Source: an archaeon (GTDB lineage Archaea; EX4484-52; B79-G9). Taken from it: a stretch of DNA of 9,671 bases. The notes beneath the pieces are model-generated. The model saw nothing but the letters and a program-made list of their open reading frames with translations, did no database searches and had not been told where the DNA came from. The translations under genes and the position numbers were made by a program. The stretch is taken from NCBI GenBank assembly GCA_030594585.1, contig JAUVEX010000030.1, positions 1 through 9,671 of the forward strand, in the 5' to 3' direction. This document shows positions 5,441-9,671 of this stretch, piece after piece (position 1 is the first letter of the stretch; each line of letters opens with the position of its first letter).

Positions 5441-6358
5441 ATGAAGGGAGTTTTCTATTTATTTCTTGCGCAAATCGGGTTTGCGTTTATAGGCGTATTT
5501 ACAAAATATGTTGGTAGTAGTGTAAATGCCATCACACTTAGCTTTTTTCGGGTTTTAATCGCTTCATTGTTTTTGCTTTCAATTGCACTTGCATTTAATA
5601 AATCAAAACAGCTTTCAATAAAAACAAAGGATATTGTGCCGTTTTATGTAATCGGGGTCATGTTTGCGCTTAATTTTGTGTTCTTTATTTCGGCATTTTC
5701 GTATACTTCAATTTCAGAAGCAGGGCTTATAACTGCGTTTACTCCTGTTTTTGTCTATTTCTTAGCATCAAAGTTTCTAAAAGAGAAGATAACCAGAAAT
5801 GGTGTTTTCGCTCTTTTTGTTGTTCTTTTTGGGCTTTATGTCATGAATTTCACAGGAATTGACCCAACGCACCTTTTCGGGAACTTCCTTGTTCTTGTAA
5901 GCTGTGTTTTTGCAGGGGTCATGATTGTGTATACGAAAATTGAAGACCGAGACCATACAGCGCTTGATGTTGTTTTCTGGCCAATGGTTTTTGCTGCGGC
6001 TTTACTTTTACCCACAGCATTCACATTTAATTTTTCAAGCGTTGCAGCAACGACTTATGTGTGGGTTCTTCTTTTGGGGGTTGTATGTACAGGCATTACT
6101 TATTTTTTTGTGTCTATTGCGCTTAAGACTCTTGAAGCAAGCAAATATTCGCTTTTAGGAACCGTAACATATCCTTTGATTTCGATACTGTTTGGAGCCG
6201 CACTTTTTGGCGAGCATATGACTGCAGGAACGATTTTCGGGGGCGCACTTTTGATGGCCGCAGCCCTCATAATACATTATGAGAACCACCCGCCTGTTTT
6301 GGGGGTGAATATTGTGCGGGCAGTTGGGTCTATGATGAAGCTGGTAAGAAGAACATAA
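5441..6358 (+). CDS. EamA/DMT-superfamily transporter
   Basis: A 305-aa integral membrane protein with about ten hydrophobic helices arranged as two EamA repeats (roughly 5-137 and 147-280). Family-like features include the first-repeat FFRVLIASLFLL, then YTSISEAGLITAFTPVFVYFLASKFLKEKIT. In the second repeat ALKTLEASKYSLLGTVTYPLISILFGAALFGE matches the usual helix 8-9 region with its glutamate-bearing turn. A C-terminal tail of about 25 residues, with basic residues at the end, is probably cytoplasmic. The family exports or imports small metabolites, often amino acids or related compounds; the substrate cannot be told here. The ATG has a TATA box about 26 bp upstream and no ribosome site, so it is probably leaderless. 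It is transcribed alone, away from tRNA-Leu. The 161 bp after its stop hold no gene I can support, only a weak TTAAC/GTTAA inverted repeat near 6382-6397. Confidence 0.88.
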   Translation: MKGVFYLFLAQIGFAFIGVFTKYVGSSVNAITLSFFRVLIASLFLLSIALAFNKSKQLSIKTKDIVPFYVIGVMFALNFVFFISAFSYTSISEAGLITAFTPVFVYFLASKFLKEKITRNGVFALFVVLFGLYVMNFTGIDPTHLFGNFLVLVSCVFAGVMIVYTKIEDRDHTALDVVFWPMVFAAALLLPTAFTFNFSSVAATTYVWVLLLGVVCTGITYFFVSIALKTLEASKYSLLGTVTYPLISILFGAALFGEHMTAGTIFGGALLMAAALIIHYENHPPVLGVNIVRAVGSMMKLVRRT

Positions 6359-6519
6359 TTCTAAATAAATTATTGAGTGGTTTAACTTTTGCGTTAAGAA
6401 CTGTTTTTGCGGAATAGAAATTGGCGAAGAGTTAAATTTTCACTTATATTAATTCGAGCCAAAGGAGCATGTAAATGTCTGATGGACGGATGCAGGCCAT
6501 ACTTTTGCAGGAGTTTATA

Positions 6520-6846
6520 CTATTTACTCGTCTTAACTGCTGTTCCATATGCAAGCATTTCAGAAGCTCCTGCCATTACCATGGAGGTTGTAAACCTGAC
6601 ACCAATAATTGCATCAGCGTTCATATCTACTGCTTCATTGACCATCCTGTTATATGCTTCATCTCTTGAATTTTGTGTCATATCTGTATAGGTTTTAACT
6701 TCTCCACCTACAATATTCTTTAATCCGGCACCAATATCCCTTCCAATATTTCTTGCTCTTACAGTGTTGCCTTTGACAACTCCAAGGACTTTGATAATCT
6801 TTTTTCCAGGAATTTCATTTCCGGTTGTAACAATTATGTCTGTCAT
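6520..6846 (-). CDS. YbjQ/UPF0145 (DUF74) family protein
   Basis: A 108-aa soluble protein of the YbjQ family, sometimes described as a putative heavy-metal-binding domain that forms pentamers. Typical features are the start DIIVTTGNEIPGKKIIKVLGVV (2-23), then GNTVRARNIGRDIGAGLKNIVGGEV (26-50), TQNSRDEAYNRMV (57-69), NADAIIGVRF (76-85) and a C-terminal YGTAV (100-104). The biochemical role of the family is not established. The start is the ATG at 6844-6846: AGGTGA (6860-6855) sits 8 nt upstream inside the end of the preceding gene, and the in-frame GTG at 6858 lies within that ribosome site. Only 1 nt separates it from the stop of the small membrane protein, so the pair is probably translationally coupled. 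This suggests the two proteins act together, perhaps with the YbjQ protein held at the membrane. Confidence 0.9.
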   Translation of the reverse strand: MTDIIVTTGNEIPGKKIIKVLGVVKGNTVRARNIGRDIGAGLKNIVGGEVKTYTDMTQNSRDEAYNRMVNEAVDMNADAIIGVRFTTSMVMAGASEMLAYGTAVKTSK

Positions 6847-6847
6847 T

Positions 6848-7045
6848 TTATTTTTCACCTTTTTTTGATTTAGTTTTTATTTTTTCAATATCGTCTTCTT
6901 TTTTATTAAAAAGAATAACTATTCCAATGATAATAAAAAAAATCCCGTAAATTGTCATAACAGATTTAGGGTAGCTTCCGATTACTAAAATTAATCCTAA
7001 AATAATTGCAGCAATTCCGGTTATTGTTCTGCTTATGGTGTTCAT
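6848..7045 (-). CDS. Small two-helix membrane protein upstream of the YbjQ gene
   Basis: A 65-aa protein that I cannot assign to a named family. It has two hydrophobic helices, TGIAAIILGLILVIGSY (about 9-25) and MTIYGIFFIIIGIVILF (about 30-46), followed by a charged lysine-rich tail (KKEDDIEKIKTKSKKGEK) that should face the cytoplasm. The ATG at 7043-7045 is preferred over the one at 7064-7066, because the TATA box at 7068-7075 is 26 bp from the former and almost touches the latter. It is the first gene of a pair with ybjQ, 1 nt apart. The tail could be a docking site for the YbjQ pentamer; this is inference from gene order only. Confidence 0.7.
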   Translation of the reverse strand: MNTISRTITGIAAIILGLILVIGSYPKSVMTIYGIFFIIIGIVILFNKKEDDIEKIKTKSKKGEK

Positions 7046-7067
7046 AATGATATTATGGCAAGCCACA

Positions 7068-7075
7068 GATATAAA
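7068..7075 (-). promoter_or_regulatory. TATA box of the small membrane protein-ybjQ unit
   Basis: TTTATATC on the minus strand, centre 26 bp from the ATG at 7045, which implies a leaderless message. The 13-bp context CAGATATAAATAT (plus strand, 7066-7078) is the same as at the deaminase promoter (5030-5042). Confidence 0.55.
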
Positions 7076-7190
7076 TATTATGTAGGGGATATTAGTACAA
7101 AGCTTTAGGTTCTTTTAAGTTTTGATTATCTTGTCTGCACCGGCATCCATTTCTTATTTTAAAGGAAACCAAAATTGAATGTAACCTATT

Positions 7191-7254
7191 GTGCTTTTGA
7201 GAAGTTAGTCCGCAGGACTAATTTGGGTGAAGCGAAGCGAAACCTTAAAAGCAC
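7191..7254. repeat. Nested inverted repeat, possible structured RNA
   Basis: An outer stem GTGCTTTT (7191-7198) pairs with AAAAGCAC (7247-7254). Inside it lies the perfect hairpin TTAGTCC-GCA-GGACTAA (7205-7221) and an internal GGT/ACC pairing around GAAGCGAAGCGAA. The fold is possible on either strand. Confidence 0.55.
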
Positions 7255-7265
7255 TTGTTAAACGA

Positions 7266-7282
7266 TTTTGCCGCAGGCAAAA
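7266..7282. repeat. Perfect 7-bp hairpin TTTTGCC-GCA-GGCAAAA
   Basis: The stem TTTTGCC/GGCAAAA has the same 3-nt GCA loop and CC/GG closing pairs as the hairpin at 7205-7221, although the rest of the stem differs. This suggests a repeated structural motif with covarying arms. A third, shorter member (GTCC-GCA-GGAC) is at 7346-7356. Confidence 0.65.
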
Positions 7283-7377
7283 CAAGCGAACGGAGTGAGC
7301 GCAGAGTTTTTGAATTGCGCAATATCGAGCGTAACGAGTCAATAAGTCCGCAGGACGGAGTGTCTGAGAAAATAAAA

Positions 7378-7779
7378 TCAGTTATATTTTTTTAATAATT
7401 TATCAATTTTTTTGTTAAATTCTTTTTTTAATTCATGTTCCCATAGTCTTACTACATTATACCCTTCGGTTTTTAATTCTTTCATATTTCTACGGTCTCT
7501 TTTTACATTTTTTTCAATCTTAGGCAGCCAATATTCTTTATTTGTTTTAGGTTCGCGATAGCATTTAGGGCACTTATGCCAGAAACATCCATGTAGGAAT
7601 ACTGCCGTATTGCTATTTAGTAAAAGAATGTCTGGATTTGCAATGATTTTTGGATGCATTTTGTGCTTTATTTTATGTCCTTTCAAATAATTATGTATTT
7701 TTTTCTCTTGAGATGTCCATTTGCTTCTTATTCTAGACATGCAATAACTTCTTTGTTTTTTAGAAAGATTATCCACCAT
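7378..7779 (-). CDS. vsr: Vsr family very-short-patch DNA mismatch endonuclease
   Basis: A 133-aa protein matching Vsr along its length. It nicks DNA at T:G mismatches that arise when 5-methylcytosine in the partner methyltransferase site deaminates, starting short-patch repair. Visible landmarks are MSRIRSKWTSQE (14-25), Asp50 in NPDILL (the metal-binding Asp), HGCFWH (63-68, with the catalytic-site histidines and the intercalating aromatic residues), then PKTNKEYWLPKIEKNVKRDRRN (77-98) and RLWEHEL (111-117). The structural zinc site looks rearranged: Cys65, Cys70 and/or Cys73, and His115 occupy or neighbour the positions held by Cys66, His71, Cys73 and Cys117 in the E. coli enzyme. The gene lies 32 bp after the nuclease gene on the same strand, with an AT-rich stretch (about 7795-7808) that could also act as its own TATA box. 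It belongs to the restriction-modification module. Confidence 0.93.
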   Translation of the reverse strand: MVDNLSKKQRSYCMSRIRSKWTSQEKKIHNYLKGHKIKHKMHPKIIANPDILLLNSNTAVFLHGCFWHKCPKCYREPKTNKEYWLPKIEKNVKRDRRNMKELKTEGYNVVRLWEHELKKEFNKKIDKLLKKYN

Positions 7780-7811
7780 ATTAGTAATAATACGGATTTA
7801 TTAATAAAATA

Positions 7812-8933
7812 TTATGTATTTTCTTCAATAAATTCTTCGTAGACACCTATTAATCGGAAATCAATAGAATAAGTTTGTGAATCAATTCTTTCAATAATTA
7901 CAGAATCTAAACCTATTTTTTGTAGTTTTTCATAAGTTAAAAGTTTTCCTTCTTTTATATTTAATACATCTCTTAAAAGCCAGTTTCCTAAATCTGCATT
8001 GTGTCTGCTCATTAGTGCTTTCGAACCGTCTTGACACACTTTTGCACTTAAAATGTTTCCGTTTGGTAAAATTAAATTAAATGGCTTATCTCTTGGAAGG
8101 AAAAATTCCGGAAATCGTTTATGTATCCACTTAGGTATGGGAATATATATTTCATTATAATCTCTTTTTCTACCGCCAGCATTCCATTGATTTAGTCCGC
8201 TTTTTGGGTAGACCGCTTTACCGTCTTTAGTTTTTGAATATAGCGGTAAAATAACATACGGATTTTCTTTTGTTTTTTTATAATCAACTTCTTTTATTTC
8301 TGTAAATTTTTGTTCAATTACTTCAAAAGGATCATCAAGAATTTTTACGGGAATTTTAATTAATATATTGTCTGTAATGAATCTCTTATATAGTGTACTT
8401 TTTGAATTATTGAATGCATATTCATTTTTAGAATCTTTAAAAACTGTTATGTTTTTATTTGATTTTAAATGTTTGATTTTTTCTGTTTCAATTAAATTCA
8501 TGTCGCATTCGTAAACTAATATATTTTCTTTTTCTCTTACAATACAATGGTATTTGAGTTTATTTAATCCGTAAATTCTTTTTGTTGTATCGATTCTTTC
8601 ATTTCTTAAATCCGTTATTTTTTTAATTAATTTATTGTGGTTTAAACCTCTAAAAGAAATATTATCTTTATTGAATTCTGCAATTTTTTGAAATGTTTGA
8701 CCATTTTTATTTATGAATGTCTTAATGCCAAAACCTGTGTCATTGATAATTGCATCTACGGAAACATCGGCGCGTGATAGATTCTTTGCTGAAAATGATT
8801 TACAAAATAAATTTTCGGTAATTCTATAATTTAGATAGGGTGTGCTGCTTTCAGAAAAAAGACCCGTTAATGATCCCAAAATGCCGAGCATTTTTATATA
8901 ATATTCTTGTTCTTTAGTTGCACTCAAGTTCAA
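7812..8933 (-). CDS. Type II restriction endonuclease with NgoFVII/B3-like C-terminal domain
   Basis: A 373-aa protein in the position of the nuclease partner of the adjacent C5-methyltransferase. The C-terminal third is the most recognisable. SGLNQWNAGGRKRDYNEIY (245-263) begins a stretch followed by FFLPRDKPFNLILPNG (277-292), AKVCQ (297-301), KALMS (305-309) and LGNWLLRDVL (315-324). This resembles the B3-like DNA-reading domain of NgoFVII/BfiI-type enzymes. The phospholipase-D HxK motif of those enzymes is not visible. Instead the N-terminus has Glu40, Asp60 and FGIKTF with Lys71, which could be a degenerate PD-(D/E)XK site; that is inference. The recognition sequence is unknown. The start is the TTG at 8933, overlapping the methyltransferase end by 20 bp; a second TTG (8927) and an internal ATG (8891) are alternatives. 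The gene is very AT-rich, like its partners. Confidence 0.75.
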   Translation of the reverse strand: MNLSATKEQEYYIKMLGILGSLTGLFSESSTPYLNYRITENLFCKSFSAKNLSRADVSVDAIINDTGFGIKTFINKNGQTFQKIAEFNKDNISFRGLNHNKLIKKITDLRNERIDTTKRIYGLNKLKYHCIVREKENILVYECDMNLIETEKIKHLKSNKNITVFKDSKNEYAFNNSKSTLYKRFITDNILIKIPVKILDDPFEVIEQKFTEIKEVDYKKTKENPYVILPLYSKTKDGKAVYPKSGLNQWNAGGRKRDYNEIYIPIPKWIHKRFPEFFLPRDKPFNLILPNGNILSAKVCQDGSKALMSRHNADLGNWLLRDVLNIKEGKLLTYEKLQKIGLDSVIIERIDSQTYSIDFRLIGVYEEFIEENT

Positions 8934-9671
8934 ACGCCTTCTTTATATTTTCCGCAACACGTTCAATTACTGGAACAGTTACGCTATTTCCAGCTTGTTT
9001 GTATAATTTTGAATCAGCAATTTCTGGTAATTTAAATGAATGCGGAAAACCTTGAAACATAAAACATTCTTTTGGGGTTAATTTTCTTATGCCTTTTTGG
9101 TCTTTAATAATAGGAACATTGTGCCCGCCCATACCCATATTTGCTGTTAAAGTTGGAACAACACCTGAATTATTTTTTCTTACATACTTTCTTCTCCATT
9201 GATATGCTGTGTTTTCATCGTTTACAGCATTAACTAATTTTTTAAATAATGGCTTATCATTGTAGTAATACTTATTATTAACATCTTTTTCAAGAAAATC
9301 GGATATTTTATTTTTTAATTTAATTTCTTTTGGAAATTCAAAGTTTTTTGCTATGTTTTTGTCAAGAAAACCAACAATTAATATTCGTTCTCTGTTTTGA
9401 GGAATATTACCGTAAGTTCTACTATTTAATATTTTAGATTTAATTGTGTACCCTAATTCCTGTAGCTTTTCTTCAATTATTTTAAATGTTCTTCCATTAT
9501 CATGTGTTTTAAGATTTTTTACATTTTCTAAAAAAACGGCTTTTGTTTTTTTTGCTTTTAATATTTCTGTAATTCTAAAGAACAAGTCTCCTCGACCTTC
9601 ATCTTTAAATCCTTTTCTTTGTCCCGCCACACTAAAAGGCTGACATGGGAAACCCCCTAAAAGAATATCAA
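8914..9671 (-). CDS. DNA (cytosine-5) methyltransferase, N-terminus cut by window edge
   Basis: The frame is open to the right edge; 251 residues are visible. It transfers a methyl group from S-adenosylmethionine to C5 of cytosine in a specific site, protecting host DNA. The first visible residues, DILLGGFPCQPFSV, hold the catalytic Cys of motif IV (PCQ). Motif VI (LENVKNL), motif VIII (PQNRERILIVGF), a target-recognition region ending SGVVPTLTANMGMGGHNVP, motif IX (RKLTPKECFMFQGFP) and motif X (QAGNSVTVPVI) follow. The SAM-binding motif I and roughly 60-80 residues are missing because of the window edge, so a GTG at 9630 is not the true start. It is the first visible gene of the restriction-modification unit and overlaps the nuclease gene by 20 bp, so the two are probably translationally coupled. 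The target site cannot be read from the sequence. Confidence 0.95.
   Translation of the reverse strand, partial: DILLGGFPCQPFSVAGQRKGFKDEGRGDLFFRITEILKAKKTKAVFLENVKNLKTHDNGRTFKIIEEKLQELGYTIKSKILNSRTYGNIPQNRERILIVGFLDKNIAKNFEFPKEIKLKNKISDFLEKDVNNKYYYNDKPLFKKLVNAVNDENTAYQWRRKYVRKNNSGVVPTLTANMGMGGHNVPIIKDQKGIRKLTPKECFMFQGFPHSFKLPEIADSKLYKQAGNSVTVPVIERVAENIKKAFELECN

Larger units (their letters stand above)
7081..7377. other. Gene-free spacer with a cluster of CCGCAGG-core hairpins
   Basis: No open frame, tRNA or known RNA is recognisable. The left 110 bp hold nothing distinctive. From about 7191 the sequence is dense with short inverted repeats and is more GC-rich than the genes to its right. 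Three hairpins share the core CC-GCA-GG (7205-7221, 7266-7282, 7346-7356). A 10-bp palindrome ATTGCGCAAT sits at 7314-7323, and GAAGCGAAGCGAA is repeated in tandem at 7229-7241. The region ends at the stop of vsr, so part of it may act as the 3' end of the restriction-modification transcript. Confidence 0.7.

Noticed and set aside
6359..6519. Possible small RNA or gene between the transporter and ybjQ
   Set aside because: Only a weak TTAAC/GTTAA inverted repeat is present; no tRNA fold, no stable structure and no convincing frame.
6475..6669. Small plus-strand frame with an apparent AAAGGAG ribosome site
   Set aside because: Most of it is antisense to the well-supported ybjQ gene, and the peptide (Cys/His/Ser-rich, no pattern) looks like a reverse-frame shadow. 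The purine run alone is not enough.
9628..9630. GTG as the true start of the methyltransferase
   Set aside because: The frame continues upstream through the catalytic PCQ motif to the window edge, so the gene is cut and not short.
9446..9643. Plus-strand frame opposite the methyltransferase
   Set aside because: It lies entirely antisense to conserved C5-methyltransferase motifs VI and VIII, so it is a shadow.

Overview
The window comes from an archaeon. It carries glycerol-1-phosphate dehydrogenase and geranylgeranylglyceryl phosphate synthase, the first two dedicated enzymes of archaeal ether-lipid synthesis. It also carries a tRNA intron with a bulge-helix-bulge splicing motif. Several genes have a TATA box about 24-28 bp upstream of their start codon (leaderless genes), while others have an AGGTGAT-type ribosome site. 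The lineage cannot be fixed from the sequence; a DPANN or Altiarchaeota-like genome is a guess.

Layout. (1) 1-1882, minus: a two-gene unit, a small MscS-type channel followed by TrkH, which is cut by the left edge. (2) 1883-2016: divergent promoter region. (3) 2017-3126, plus: G1P dehydrogenase, which meets GGGP synthase (3123-3899, minus) tail to tail with a 4-bp overlap. (4) 3993-4142, minus: a 49-aa zinc-ribbon protein of the DUF5679 type. (5) 4311-5012, minus: a deoxycytidylate/cytidine-deaminase-fold protein. (6) 5121-5384: tRNA-Leu(GAG) on the minus strand, with a 39-nt intron in the T-loop. Its 3' end and downstream flank are repeated about 95 bp further on. (7) 5441-6358, plus: an EamA/DMT transporter that appears to share one AT-rich promoter with the divergent tRNA. 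(8) 6520-7045, minus: a small two-helix membrane protein coupled to a YbjQ/DUF74 protein. (9) 7081-7377: no gene, but a cluster of short hairpins with a CCGCAGG core. (10) 7378-9671, minus: an AT-rich type II restriction-modification module in the order C5-cytosine methyltransferase (cut by the right edge), restriction endonuclease with an NgoFVII/B3-like C-terminal domain, and Vsr mismatch endonuclease.

How the parts work together. The two lipid enzymes perform consecutive reactions: DHAP to G1P, then G1P plus geranylgeranyl-PP to GGGP. TrkH and the MscS-like channel suit potassium and turgor control. The methyltransferase, nuclease and Vsr form a self-contained module in which Vsr repairs T:G mismatches left by deaminated 5-methylcytosine. 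The most unusual part of the window is the intron-containing tRNA-Leu and its duplicated 3' end. No CRISPR array, transposase or integrase is visible.
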